DNA of 64,000 nucleotides from Casuarina equisetifolia (Eukaryota; Streptophyta; Magnoliopsida; Fagales; Casuarinaceae), in assembly GCA_028551475.1 (NCBI GenBank), contig CM052361.1:16867274-16931273 (forward strand). Reading direction: 5' to 3'. Shown here piece by piece: positions 43,648 through 55,980 of the stretch. The notes beneath the pieces are model-generated. The model saw nothing but the letters and a program-made list of their open reading frames with translations, was not told where the DNA came from and made no database searches. The position numbers and the translations under genes were made by a program. Position 1 is the first letter of the stretch; each line of letters starts with the position of its first letter.

Positions 43648-46019
43648 ATGATGTTCCCTCTAATTTGTTCCTTCCTCCCCCCTTCTTTACTAATCTATCC
43701 AACTTACCTCCCTTCTTTGCCATTAATGTTTGGATATAGGGTCCTAACTATGTCATATGAAAGGCTTGCATCCTTCCATTCCTATGGGTTTCCAAACTTT
43801 TCCCTATTGTCAATGGCCCTGAGCTTATTAGAATATTTAATCCAGTAGTAACTTAATGGCACCATGTAGAAAATTCCCAACCAAGCACTTGAAGATTAGT
43901 TGATTTAAGATTAAATAAGCTCTGTGTAGATATTACCCACCTCATCTAATGCCCTTGTCCATTAGCTTTTCAATCACCTGATGTCATCAATTATTTAGGA
44001 ATCATTAGCCGCCTCATTTTCCAATTAGTCTACAGCCTATGCATCTTAGTTGAGGATGAAGCCTTAAAACCTAGAATCACTACCTTTATCAATAAACTAG
44101 AAGGTGTTAAAGAATTAGTGATGAAAAAGTGTCATGACCCAAGTAGTACAAGTTGTTAGCCTTGTAAGACCTACATTAGAAGGCTCACAACAAGCAATTA
44201 AAAAGGAAATGCCTTTGGCTAAAAAATATGATTAAGTGCTCTTGGGTGAAGAAATTAGTATTTGTTAGGAGTAGTTGTAGGATTCTACCCTCCTTAATCA
44301 ATCATCGGTAACAGGGGGTAGGAGTGTTGAATTGGTTAGTTGTTTTAAAAATATTTCTTAACAATTTGAAAATCAAAATAGTAAAAATAATACATAAACA
44401 AGCATACAATGACATATATTTTTAAGAGATTCAACCATGACAAACAAATGCCTTCCCATTACCTTGTAACTAGTGTGATTAAACAGCTTCTTCCATTATT
44501 CTTTAGTAATTTATACAATAGTACATTACTCTTACATCCATGTTTATTTTTTACCTTTTTTTTCTACAGAAATTGCTTTCCAAGTTCTAGCCTTTACAAG
44601 TAAATTTGAATTTGAAATCCTAAATATCTTAGCCAATACTTTCTTTTTTCATAGTCTTTCAAATTTGTATCAAACCTATGAACTTGTCTTTATTAAAGAA
44701 TTTTCCAACATAGAGCATATTTTTACCAAAATCAAATTCCATCTTTTCCTTTTTTTCTTTCATAGAAATTCTAATAATGAGTTAAAGAATGCATACCCAT
44801 GAAGATTTCTTGTTTAGAAATTTCCAAACCCATTGCTTTTAAAATTTGAAACTTTCTTCAATCTAGTCAACTCTTCCAAAATGAGCCTCCTTCCATTATT
44901 CTTTCGATCTTCTCCATTTTTTTAGCTCCTCTTTGAATTTCAAATGATTCTTTCCTTTTGTAAACAAATTTCTCCCATATTCCATTGACTCCCCCACCCC
45001 CCCTTCAAAAAAAAAAAGAAAAAAAGAAAAAGAAAACTCAAATTTGGCTCATTAAGATTTTGAATTTTCTCCTTCAAACCATAGTCCTTTTCTTCCCAAA
45101 ATTGATATTTTTCTAGTTGTCAAATGGAAGATGATAGGTTACCAAAACAATTTGTTTTCTAGAATAGTAACATGATAAGTTTCAACCTTATTTTTTGAAA
45201 TGGGATGCATGTCAATATACGAGTCAAATTTGCTCAAGGTCATGCATGAAGCTCATGGATCAAACTACTTTTTGATTTCCAAAAATGAATGTGTGGGCCA
45301 CCAATGAAGGTAGATTCATAGCTTTAGATTTGTATGAGTCATAACTAAAGTTACCTGAAAGACTACTAAAAGTAACTGGAGGCACCACCATTAAAGGCAA
45401 ATCTAAGCACATTGAAGGTTGTGTTACAAAAGAGCTTGCACCTAACATAAAGGTGGTTTGCATTGGGTACGTTTGAAGATTATTAGTGTAATTCAAAATT
45501 AGGGACCCTTCAAACCATTAAGGAAGAGAAGCCTAACAATTGGTGATTGGTAGAAGTTATTAAGAAGTAGAAAATCGGCCTAAATGAGTAAGTGTTAGGG
45601 TGGGGGAACCTAACAAATTAGGTAGAAATCCCTATTGACGAGGGGCCAAGCACCATTAACATATGATGGCTAGAAGGAAGGTTTAGTGGTTGGGTGGAAA
45701 ATAGGTTTTGAAAATCTAACAAGGTTTTTTGAAGAGAGAAAATAGTTCAATTGGAGAAGGGAGAGGGGGGTTCTACAATTTTGCACCTTAATGACAACTT
45801 GGTTTTTGAAAAAGAAAGAAAGAAAGAAATAAAAATGATGGTACCCCAAAACTTTATTATAAACTTCAAGTTATAAACCATACTTAGGCTTTTACATAAG
45901 AAAAGAGAAAGGGGGAAAGAAAAGGGGGGTTTGATGTCACGAAACCCTACCCCTAGGTTAGAAAACGAAATAATATTCAAGGTAAACTATACCGTTCAAC
46001 ACCTAATTTATCTTGGAAA
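43648..46019. other. unassigned AT-rich sequence
   Basis: Several short ORFs (for example 45260-45496 on the minus strand) resemble no known family. A C-rich then A-rich low-complexity stretch lies at 44990-45040. Nothing else was recognised. Confidence 0.3.
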
Positions 46020-48000
46020 GCAATAAAAGATTATTAAGTAACAAACTAGGATGGTCAAAGACCTTAACAACACTTTCCATATGGCCTATTTTTGCCAACC
46101 TATTAGTTACATGGTTACCTTGTCTATACACATGATACAATAAGGAACATGGTGCTAGCAAAGCTTAGCATTAGCGTATTTTAGCCTCCATGGGACCTAC
46201 CATACCTAATTTACATAGTTAACAAGAAATAAAGAGTTTAACTCCATAAATATTGGGGTTAAGCCTATCTTTACATAATTCTAACCACTATAGGAGTGCA
46301 TGATTTTTAGCATAGGCATTACAACCCTTTACCATGGTTCACTAAGTAAGTAAATAACATATTGCCATTACCATCACCTTTACCATTACCTAAGATACCT
46401 TTACCTACACTCATCCTATCTTTAATAGAGCCATCAACATTTGGCTTGAGCATTTATGCCAAAGGAGAGTGACCACTTTACCATGATACCTTGCTAGGGA
46501 GTAATGCTAATAATTAGAATTCTCAACACTTTAATCCATTACAACAACTTTGGACCATAACCTTGAGTGAGGAAGATAATTGCAACAACCTGTGTATAAC
46601 TCCTTAGATAATTGATGGAAGCAATATCGGACAACCTTTATGTAATAAGGCATTGAGAGCAAGCTAAATCTCCCCTAATTGATAATGTTTCCCACAGTAA
46701 TGACAATTGCCCTCTTTTGATTATTCCAACATACTGCAACAAAATATTGAGACAAATAGGTCTTCATGGAGTAAAATGTAAGCTAAACTTTGAGAACTTC
46801 CTAGAACTTGTGCCATACATGTTGAGCCCTAGGGTAGTGTAAAAAAAAGGATTGAAAGTCTCTCTTTTTAGGTAGTTGCAACATTGAGACTTAAGTGCAA
46901 AGGAAATTCCTCTATGTTAGATCTTACACTAGATAAGTACTTCATTATGTATCAACTTCAAAGTGAAGACAACTATATTTGGTTCCATACAAGCTTGGAT
47001 GACACCACTTCCTTTATTTTAGCTTTATGTACTTTGTAGAATGAAGACACAGAGAATTTCCCACTCAATTCCTTTCCAAAGCCAACCAATCACATCCATT
47101 TGTTAACTATACCTATTAAATATACTAGTATTGTTCCTCTAAAGTTTGAGAATGAAAAAAGGTCTAAATTCTATAAGGCTTCCTTAATAGATATTTCCAG
47201 TAGAAAGCACTAGGAAACCATATAGTTCTCCCACACCAATTATCTTCTAGAAAGATTTACCACCCCTTCTAACCACCTATTGACTATATTGTAATAAGGT
47301 AGGATGTACTGTCAATATCCTTTTCCAACAAGGAGAAAAAATAAACCTATATTTCTATCGTAATACTTCTCCAAGGGTTATATAGTTTACTCTAAGTTTC
47401 TCAACCTTGAGCCTTGTTCTTCACAAGGGGAGTAGATATTATGCCAATGAACCTAATGAATCCCTTTCTTATATTTAAAGCTCTAGAAGAATCTAACCAT
47501 CTTCTAGGATATTTGGTGCAACAATGACTTAGTTGGTTAGAGGATCAAGAAGATATGAATAGGTAATGAATACAACACTCTTGATTAAAACCAACTTTAT
47601 TGCTTTAGACAATAACTTGGATTTCCAATTTTAAACCCCTTTTTCCATAGCTTAGACCATTTCTTAAAAGTACTTACCATAGCTTTTACCCTTGTACAAA
47701 GAACACAAAGATACTTTTATGGTAAAAAAACCTATTTGAATCCTACCCATCTAGCAAAGAGATTAACCTTTTCTTGAGACAATGAAGCTAATCTTTTGGA
47801 CAATAATTTTCTATCCAATGGCTATCTTATATTCTCAAAAGACAACACACTAGGTTTGTAACAATCTCTTATCTTCTAGAGTAAAGATTAGCATATCATC
47901 TACATATAGCAAATGGTGCCAAAGATTTTGGAGATTCTTCATGAATCTTATGACAAGGTTTCCTCCACCCATTATTATGTCTCAAACAAGCCATCTCTGA
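46020..48000 (-). mobile_element. 3' part of an L1-type LINE, minus strand
   Basis: The minus strand reads, from 47960 leftwards, the end of a non-LTR reverse transcriptase: HHLLYVDDMLIFTLEDKR at about 47920-47868, a 'WKSKLLSKAIKLVLIKSVVF' thumb region near 47640-47560, then a long broken stretch and an RNase H with 'HVYRQGNHVTNRLAKIGHM' near 46134-46078. These match plant L1 LINEs ('HLLFADD', 'W+.K.LS.AGR+.LIKSV', 'H(V/I)YREGN..AD.LA'). Everything upstream of the RT catalytic motif is missing at about 48000, where a copia element begins. Frames are broken throughout. Confidence 0.82.
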
Positions 48001-48089
48001 TTTGTATCTCATAGATGGTTGGACTAACATTAAGCTTTGTTCGCTTAAAGGAACTCTAGGGCATACTTGAAGCCTAGGAACCTCCCTCG

Positions 48090-48650
48090 CATTGTGATTA
48101 TGGCAAATGCTCCTGCAAAATCAATGATTGGCTTCGATTACAGGAGCAAGAAGACTGCTCCATGAAGTTTCTCATGGAGCTTCCTAATGACTTCTAGATG
48201 TTGCAAACCTAGATTCTTTCTTGTGACTCATTACCATCACTAGAGATAACCTATGCCCTAACCAAACAAGATTTGCACTAGCATAGGGGTGGTGCCACCA
48301 ATGCTGTTGGCTTCATCGGCTTGGGCTACATCACTAGTGACCCTACTAAATCTAGCTAGCCCAACTAGGATGTTGGTTGGTCTAGGTCACACTTGCCTCC
48401 TAGCCTTAACCCAACTTCACTCGCAAGCCTGTTGCTTTATATATGAGTGGGCCTCTTCAATCTACCCTACACTATCTTATTGCAACCCAACTTATTTGTT
48501 CCCATTGCAAAAAAAAAAAAAAAGAGGCCATGTATGTGTGACCTATTTCTTCCTTATGGGCTACTCGCCTAGATGGAAGCCTAAACAGAAAGGAGGAAAT
48601 AATAGGTGTGCATCCACTAGGCTTAGGTTTATAGCCTATAACACTTAACT
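48090..48650 (+). pseudogene. copia gag remnant with zinc knuckle
   Basis: Near 48110-48200 the translation 'CKINDWLRLQEQEDCSMKFL' and 'MELPNDF' matches the Gag motif 'C......+.QEQ.+.+FLMGLN+.Y'. At about 48491-48570 'CSHCKK...GHV...' followed by 'FFLMGYSPRWKPK' is the zinc knuckle and the 'LHGYPPGWKPK' tail. An A15 run inside the knuckle has lengthened it, and the final Cys is replaced. Confidence 0.75.
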
Positions 48651-48933
48651 AGGGCCATAAGTATTTCCAATATTCTTGGCTTTGGGCCTCATTATTTTGA
48701 CCATTTTCTTGCATTTGGTAATTATCATGGCCTTCCTAACTTGGTAGGCCCTTTCCTTTGCCATATCCCTATATGGGCTTGTTGCACCTCACTTTTGGCA
48801 ATATCTATGGGGCCTTTTCTGAGCTTACACTAACTCCAACATAACAATCCAAGTTGGTGACCATGCTTGATTAGATGAACCTATTTGATCCAAACTTCAC
48901 ATGTATCACTTTTCCTTCTAAACCTTTACTTTT

Positions 48934-49209
48934 GTGTTGATCATTGACTTAAGGCCTAGTGACCATATCACATGTGACTTACATATTTTAGATTCTCACA
49001 CTCTATGTGCATCACCCATATTTATTCATTTACCAAACCTAACATGGGGCCCAATTACCTATATTAGACATTATAGGCCTAATCCTTATTTACGACTCAA
49101 ACATGTCCTATTTGCCCCTAATTTTAAAGACAATTTGCTTTCTATCAATAAACTCACTCAAGATAACAATTATGTGGCTATTTTCTTCTACCATTTTTAT
49201 ATTTTCTAG
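48934..49209 (+). pseudogene. copia protease remnant
   Basis: A 91-codon open frame: 'IIDLRPSDHITCDLHIL' stands for IIDSGATDHITCS.., so Ser-Gly of the active site is lost while Asp is kept. 'ASPIFIHLPN' and 'HVLFAPNFKDNLLSINKLTQDNN' are the following family motifs. Confidence 0.85.
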
Positions 49210-49369
49210 GATCGAACAACTGGGACGCTAATAAGGCACAATAGGCTGATAGAGGACTTTATTTTTTATGTTTAAATTTTTCCCAAGAATTTTATTCTAT
49301 TTTTTCCATTCCATTGCAAACAATTTTTATACTCCCAAGTAGTCCACTACTTGTAATTTGGTTTTCAAT

Positions 49370-50320
49370 AATGACAATTTACTTTGGCATAAATGCCTTG
49401 GTCATTCTTTTTCAAAGTCTTATTTTGAGCATGGAAAAGTTATATTTTGTCCTGATTCTTTTGCTTGTGACATTTGTCCACTTATAAAACAAACGACCAC
49501 TTCTTTTCCTTTGTCCTAGTCTATGTCTACTACTATTTTTGAACTAGTTCATATGGATGTTTAGGGTCTTCATAAACATCCTATTTACAATGGTGCAAAT
49601 TATTTTTTTATTGTCATAGATGATTTCTCTCATGCTACTTAGACTTTTCTTTTCCATTACAAAAGTCAAGTTTTTTCTAAGATTTAAAATTTCTTATCCA
49701 TGATCCTCACTCCATTTGGGGTTCTTGTTAAGCGTATTTGCTTTGACAATTGAACTAAATTTTTCTCCTTTACTTGCTGCTCCTTCCTTTCATCTAAAGG
49801 ATTCATGAAAGTTGTTGCATTTACACTTTTTAAGAAAATGGAGTTGTTTAGTGCAAGCGTCGCCATTTATTGGAAATCACCATATGCCTTACTTTTTTAA
49901 GCACACCTTCCCCTTCATTTTTACGGTAAATGTGTTTTAATTGCCACCTACCTTGCCAATCATCTTTCTTCTTCATCTTTATATAGGGTCACATCTTATG
50001 AGTGTCTTTTTGGTAAGCCCTTTTTCCTTGAACACTTGCATGTTTTTGGTTGTTTATGTTATGCCACTACTTTGGGTGTTTATGAAAAATTTAGTCCTCA
50101 AGAAATTCCTTGTATCTTTATAAGTTATCCCTCCTATCAAAAGGGCTATAAGCTTTATAACCTTGCCATTGAATACAATTTTGTTAGTCAAGATGTCATT
50201 TTTCTTGAAACTATTTTCCCTTTTGCTTCGTCTTTTTCACCATTGTCCTTTAATAGTTCGGCCATTCTCGTAACACCTATTGCACCGCCTAAGGAAGGCT
50301 ACTCTCCATCATGGTGACAT
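49370..50320 (+). pseudogene. copia integrase remnant
   Basis: 'LWHKCLGHSF' begins the GAG-pre-integrase domain at about 49383. 'LVHMDV*GLHKHP' and 'FFIVIDDFSHAT' carry the first part of the catalytic core; the expected Trp/Gly codon is a stop. At 49995-50225 'FLEHLHVFGCLCYATT', 'FISYPSYQKGYKLYNL' and 'FLETIFPF' form the C-terminal landmark. Frames shift between these parts. Confidence 0.82.
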
Positions 50321-50599
50321 GTTGATGCTTTTTTCTATCTTAAACTTGCATCTAACCTATCTAACAATATTAGTCTAGCTCCTACCACCCATGAGCTTCC
50401 ATGATTTGCTACTCCACCCAACACTGTGCCCAACCTCAACCTCTATTCTCAACCATTACCTAATGTCTATTGATCTAGTCATCCTACTAAGCCACCTATT
50501 TGGTCTTTTGACTACATCTACCCTATAGAGCCTTCTTTTTCTTATCCTTTCCTCCACCCCATCTCCAATTACATTTCTCTCAACCATTGTCATCCCTAA

Positions 50600-51440
50600 T
50601 ATCAACACTTCATCACCTTTATTTTTGCAATTCCCAAATCCTATATGTTTCATGAAGTCATTAAAGACCCTAATTAAGTTATTACCATGGATAGTAAACT
50701 TGTTGCTCTCGAGGCCAATCATACTTAAGACATGGTTTCTTTGGCTTTTGGTTAGTGTTCGGTCGAATGTAAATGGGTTTATATGGTGAAGCATTGAGCC
50801 AATGGTTTTATCAAGTGGTATAAGGCCCAGTTGGTGGCCAAGGGGTACAATCAGGGAGAAAGTTTTGACTACCATGATACTTTTTCATCTATGTTGAAAC
50901 ATATTACTATTTGTTTGCTTATGACCATTACTATGACTTATCATTAGCATTCATTTCAGATGGATGTCTAGAATGTTTTCCTTCATGGTGATCTCTCTGA
51001 AGAGCTCCATATGGAGCTTCCCCTCGAATTTCACAATTAAAGGAAGGGACTTTATGTCAATTGTGAAGTACACCTTTTGCCAATGGAATACTAAGTTCAC
51101 AGCTGCTTTTCTTGCAAATAGATTTTGCTAGTCTTGGTATGATTACTCCTTTTTCACAAAATCCTAAGGGAATTCTTTTGTTGCCTTACCTATCTACGTT
51201 GATGACATTTTGATTACAGAAAACAATCAAGTAGTCATATCACATTTGAATGGCTACTTGAATTCCACATTCTCCATGAAAGATCTTGGGAAGTCAAAAT
51301 TCTTTCTTAAGATTAAGATTGTTTGCTTTGCACATGGCATTTCCCTAAGTCAATGGAAATATACCTTGGAGCTCATCTTTAAGGTAGGATTAGTAAGATC
51401 TAAACCTTTAGTGATCTCCATGGAGTAAAATAAAAAATTT
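50600..51440 (+). pseudogene. copia reverse transcriptase remnant
   Basis: 'FHEVIKDPN' and 'VECKWVYMVKH' start the RT; 'WYKAQLVAKGYNQGESFDYHDTFS' (50817-50885) is the palm start and 'FQMDV*NVFLHGDLSEELHMELP' follows. The catalytic IYVDDILI is intact (YVDD at 51195-51206). The GLKQAPR segment is destroyed and several stops are present. Confidence 0.87.
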
Positions 51441-51572
51441 ACCAATGTTGAATATGATGCTAGCTTTAAGAAAAAAGTTCATGATCTACCACTTGAAGAC
51501 CTTTCTAATTATCAGAGATTAGTTGGCATATTGATTTATCTCATGCTTACCAAACTTGACATCACATTTTTA

Positions 51573-52960
51573 GATTGACCACCGGTTTGTATATAATGCT
51601 TAGAAATTCCTTGATATCTTAGCAATCTAAGAAGCAGCTTAAAATTTCTTTCTTTTGTATAAGCTAAATATCAAGCCATGTAGGTAATCACTAATGAGAT
51701 AGTATGGATGATGGGATTACTTAAAGATGTTGGTTTTTATCTTTGATGTTAGCCCTACTATTTTGTGACAATGAAATAGTAGAAAAAATTGCAACAAATC
51801 TAATCTTTCATGAAAGAGCCAAGCACATTAAGGTTGATTGCCATTATGTAAGAGAAAAGTTACAACATGGAATTATCGTAACTCGCCATATTTCTACTAA
51901 GGAATAACTTGCAGATCTTTTCACTAAAAGTTGTCTAGGCCTTAAGCTTATGTTTCTATTATCATCTAAATTGGACCTTAAGACTTATTGTGATTCAGAT
52001 TACAGCACTTGTCCTATGACACAAACATCGACCAAAGGTTTTTGTATAATGCTTGGAAATTTTTTGATATCTTGGCGATCTAAGAACCAACCTATAGTTT
52101 CTTTTCTTTTTTTTTTCGACAGAAGTTAAATATTGAGCCATGTAGGTCATCACTTATGAGATACTATCAATTATGGGATTACTCAAAGATTTTGATGTTT
52201 ATCTTTTATAGTTGGCCCTACTATTTTGTGATAATGAAGTGGTAGAGAAAATTATAGAAAATTTGATATTTCATGAAAGAACCAAGCATATTGAGATTGA
52301 TTGTCATTGTGTGAAAAAAAAGTTACAGCAAGGAATTATTGCAACTTCCTATATTTATATTAAGGAAAAACCTATAGATCTTTTCACTAAGAGTTGTTCA
52401 AGCCTCAGGCTTATATTTTTGTATAATGTTTGAAAATTCCTTGATATCTTTAAATCTAACAAGCAGTCTACAATTTCTTTTTTTTTTTTTTGCAAAAGCT
52501 TAATATCGAGCCATGTAGGTCATCACTTGTAAGATAGTATGAATTATGTGATTACTAAGAGATTTTGGCTTTATCTGTAATAGCCAGCCCTACTATTTTG
52601 TGATAATAAAGTAGCAAAGAAAATTGAAGCAAATTCAATCTTTTATGAGAGAACCAAGCACATTAAAATCAATTGCCATTATGTAAGAGAAAAATTACAA
52701 TAAGGAACTTATGTAAGATGGTATGGATTATGGGATTACTAAGAGATTTTGGCTTTATCTTTAATAGTTGGCCCTACTATTTTGAGATAATAAAGTAGCA
52801 AAAAAATTGTAGCAAATTTGATCTTTTATAAGAGAACCAAGCACATTGAGATTAATTGCCATTATGTGAGAGAAAAGTTACAATAAGCAATTATTGCAAC
52901 TTGCCATATTTCTACTAAGGAACAACCTATGGATCTTTTCACTAAAGCTCTTTGCAACAT
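51573..52960 (+). repeat. tandem multiplication of the copia RNase H segment (about four copies)
   Basis: The segment starting 'aagctaaatatcaagccatgtagg' occurs at about 51658, 52123 and 52496, and a fourth copy without its start begins at about 52708. Each reads the RNase H core ('[20 protein letters not shown](K/E).DCH(Y/C)V...L..GI', then 'STKE.LADLFTK'). Copies 1 to 3 also share the upstream block 'ttgtataatgcttggaaatt' (51585, 52045, 52421). Spacing falls from about 465 to 373 to 212 bp. A normal copia element has one copy. Confidence 0.85.
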
Positions 52961-53028
52961 GTAACATTGACATCTTCTTTCCAAGCTTGAAGTTTTTGAT
53001 TTATTCAAATCTTTAGTTTGAAGGGAAA

Positions 53029-53543
53029 TGTTATGAAATACTGAATATGGGATGATATATTCAGCTAAATATATTGTATTAGATCATTGTAATATTGAGT
53101 CTAATTACACTTGCCATATGAGGATCCTCCTAGACTTGTATATAATGACCTCCCATTACACAATGTAAATTACAGCACAATCGATTGAAGTGTAGAAACA
53201 GCAGCATCAGAACGCTGCAGTACAGTCAATAAAACACAAACTGCTATTAACCCGCTCTCCAATTCATCAGTTGAAGCCATCTCAAACTGTTGTCAACGCT
53301 CTAACTGATTATAGTTGCTGTTAAACTGATTTCATGTATTTACGCTGATTAGTTACATTACAGTTAGCATAATATGCCAGTTCTAACCCTCTGTAGCTCT
53401 ATATAAATGACTTACAGTCATTCGTGTATTCACCCCGTGGAATTAATACACAATTTTGCAGAGCAATCAAAGGTTCCCGCTCTCTCTGTTTTCATTTTCT
53501 TCCATTTTCTGTCTCAGTTCTTTCACTTTCTTCTCTAATGACA
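53029..53543 (+). repeat. 3' LTR of the copia element
   Basis: Starts tgttatgaaatac right after the purine-rich tttgaagggaaa, contains a TATA box (tatataaat, about 53400) and ends ttctctaatgaca, giving TG...CA ends and about 515 bp. It is richer in G+C and looks less decayed than the coding part. Confidence 0.75.
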
Positions 53544-54299
53544 TTTTGGAATACTAGCGACTATAATCTTCTATTTCAACACGGAAATTTTTCGGATTTG
53601 CCAAACTTTGTTCATCCAGATAGATTAAATTTTATTCACATTTCATTTTCCTGGGGCAAGAATTAAACGTTATCAATACAATATGATACAGTAGTAAAGG
53701 ATAGGAAAGTTTTAAAAGCAACACAAACCATCAACTTTCGATGGATACAAATTTTATTTTATTTTATTTTATTTTTAAACCATGTGTGCACTTTCTCTTG
53801 ACTCTGACCATTTCTATTTTCCTTGGAAGTTTTGAGCGGATGCCCCTCCCAGCAATCACAGTAGCATCAAAACCAGTTACGTCATTGGATATTATACGGG
53901 GGTGCGTTTCTGCTTTGGCATGTCGAGTCACTCAAGGAGTATCTCGAGAAGGGTATCCTTTAACGAGCACAGTCGGTCAAGAACACATTTCTTTTCATCC
54001 AGACCGTCCATGTTTTGTTCTTCCTAAAACAGAAAATGATGGGTTATAAGATTGGTCGGGATGGCCGTACTAAAAATTATAGCATTTTCGACTTGGCACC
54101 AAAACCTTCTCCCCCTTTTATTTTTTTTGCAAATTTGTTTCTCTCTCTCTTCCGTTGTCTGTGATTTGTGCCTTCTCTGCGCTCGTTGTCATTTAAACAG
54201 GATCTCATTTTTTGCTTCCAACGCACACCATACTTTCTCTCTCCTTCCCGCCCACCACCCCAATCCCCTCTCTCCTTCTCTCAACCCATTTCAAATCCC
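53544..54299. other. intergenic, nothing firmly recognised
   Basis: Begins with an att-rich low-complexity piece (53750-53780). The ORF at 53741-54049 matches nothing known. From about 54130 the sequence becomes CT-rich, like a plant 5' leader. Confidence 0.35.
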
Positions 54300-54396
54300 A
54301 TGGCACTTAAAACTATCTCCAAACCTTTTTTCTAAGCTCAGCTCACTCAATCCCATCACATTCTACGTCAGATTTAGTTCTGTTTCTAATTCTGAT
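54300..54396 (+). pseudogene. possible orphan first exon with a transit-peptide-like start, frameshifted
   Basis: After a CT-rich leader-like stretch, an ATG at 54300 opens MALKTISKPFF and stops. The next frame continues with SKLSSLNPITFYVRFSSVSNSD. A one-base excess in the ttttttc run would explain the break. The Ser/Arg-rich, acid-free composition is typical of organelle targeting peptides. No downstream exon could be identified, so it is either a dead gene fragment or chance. Confidence 0.25.
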
Positions 54397-54980
54397 TGAT
54401 TGAAAGCCGCCCATTATGTTAGCATGAGTCCGCTGGATAGTTTGAGTTTCATATGATCCCTAAAGCCAAGTTGGTCAATGCGAGTGCTTAGAATGTTATT
54501 CAATCTATCTGATCGAATATAGGATAGTATGTTGCGTGTTATTTTTCTTTCGATTTATTCATAGCCCTATGAAAGTATAGATATGATTATAAAGGTACTT
54601 CTTGATTCGTCTATTTCTAAATAATATAAATGTTTGCACCTTGCTCCATGGCAAATCTCGATGTTTTGATTAGACTTCGAAGCCTATTGTACTTTGAATT
54701 TCACTGAGTTTCATGTTAGGTCTATCCTAGGACTTGCATAATATATTAAGTCAAATTCTTCTCCATTCTGTTGCAGGTCTTCCTGCCATTGTTGCAAAAA
54801 GCACAATGATCGATTCTAAGTGTGAATCAGTTATTCTTTCCTTTGCTAGCTAAAGGTAGCAGTGAGCAAACTGCAAGTGCTGCCTTTTGTTAAAGCCGGG
54901 ATTGCCCTCCCTGCTTCAGACACCTTTGGTGCATTAGTCTTGGAAGGTTTGGTGTTCCATGGCAATGAATCGTCCAAGGG

Positions 54981-55566
54981 TTCTGGAGATTGACACGGAA
55001 ATTGGTAAAAACAACTTTGATTATACACGCTTACTTAAGAATGAAAACATATAAAGAGAAGCCATATATACTGGTTGGTGAAATAGTACCAACTTGTGTG
55101 TATGTTCATTTCACCAGCGGGTGACTTTGGGGGAAGCTTAGCTCCATTACCGAAAGTTAAGCCTAATCTTCCGATATAATACTAGCAGGTGATTTAGGAA
55201 GCGACTCTATTCCATTTCCTGAATCGGATCCTATACCTTCTGATGTACCTCCTTCCATTGATATTCCTATCCAGTCGTCAACTTTTTCAGATGTCGAGAG
55301 TGGATCCTCTTGTGCCTAACGCTCCTACGATTCACCTTCTGTGGACTTACCAATTGTCACTCCACCTCTTGTTAGACATTCGAGGTATCTTTCAAAACAT
55401 GACTTTGATATCGCCTAAGAAGTGAGAATTGTTCAATATTTCTGGAGATTGACACCATAATTGGTAAAAACCACTTTTATTATCCACACTTAGGCAAGAA
55501 TGAAAATGTACAAAGAGAAGCAATAACACGGGTTGGTGAAATAGTACCAAGCCATGTGTATGCTTT
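54981..55566. repeat. 125-bp direct repeats around a copia-like fragment
   Basis: ttctggagattgacac starts a block of about 125 bp at 54981-55105 that recurs at 55440-55566 (period 459 bp) with scattered differences. The intervening sequence at 55180-55420 translates with one frameshift to Pro/Ser-rich segments ('PSDVPPSIDIPIQSS', 'YDSPSVDLPIVTPPLVRHSR'), the type of linker found between integrase and RT in copia polyproteins. No primer site or TG...CA ends were found, so these are not proven LTRs. Confidence 0.6.
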
Positions 55567-55980
55567 GTTTAATAAATACTGGCTTCGGCTTGCCAAAAGC
55601 CAAGCCCAACAAATAAAAAAACTCCTACTTGGTCAAGGCCCAAATAACTATACAACTTAACCTTGTTAACACTGTGTACATGAATGAAAGAACTCAATAT
55701 GAAGTTGAAAACTCTGTTAAGCTCGGGTTATCCAACGAGGACGATGTTCTTTATGGGGGAAAAGGAGTTGCCGGCTTCATTAAAGTGGATGAAAGATAAA
55801 AGCAGACTATAGAATCGGAGAGAACACTTTTGCTTGAAGAATTGTATAACTACTCTATCGGTGATCATTTAATTAAAACATTTGGTAGTAGAGTTACTCT
55901 TCATATGTTTTACGTTTCATCAATCCTTTTTACTTCGAAGACCATTTTGAAACCAGTACTTACGCTCTTTGGAAACTAAG

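Larger units (their letters stand above)
48030..53543 (+). mobile_element. Ty1-copia element, plus strand, lacking its 5' LTR
   Basis: Gag, protease, integrase, RT and RNase H are readable in copia order, followed by a polypurine-like aagggaa and a 3' LTR (53029-53543). No 5' LTR or primer site was found; the gag begins close to where the LINE ends, so the left end was lost. The RNase H part is present several times in tandem. Stops and frameshifts prevent function. Confidence 0.88.

Noticed and set aside
45260-45496. Minus-strand 78-codon frame considered as retroelement gag
   Set aside because: The translation has no zinc knuckle or Gag landmark, and flanking frames give no further retroelement domain.
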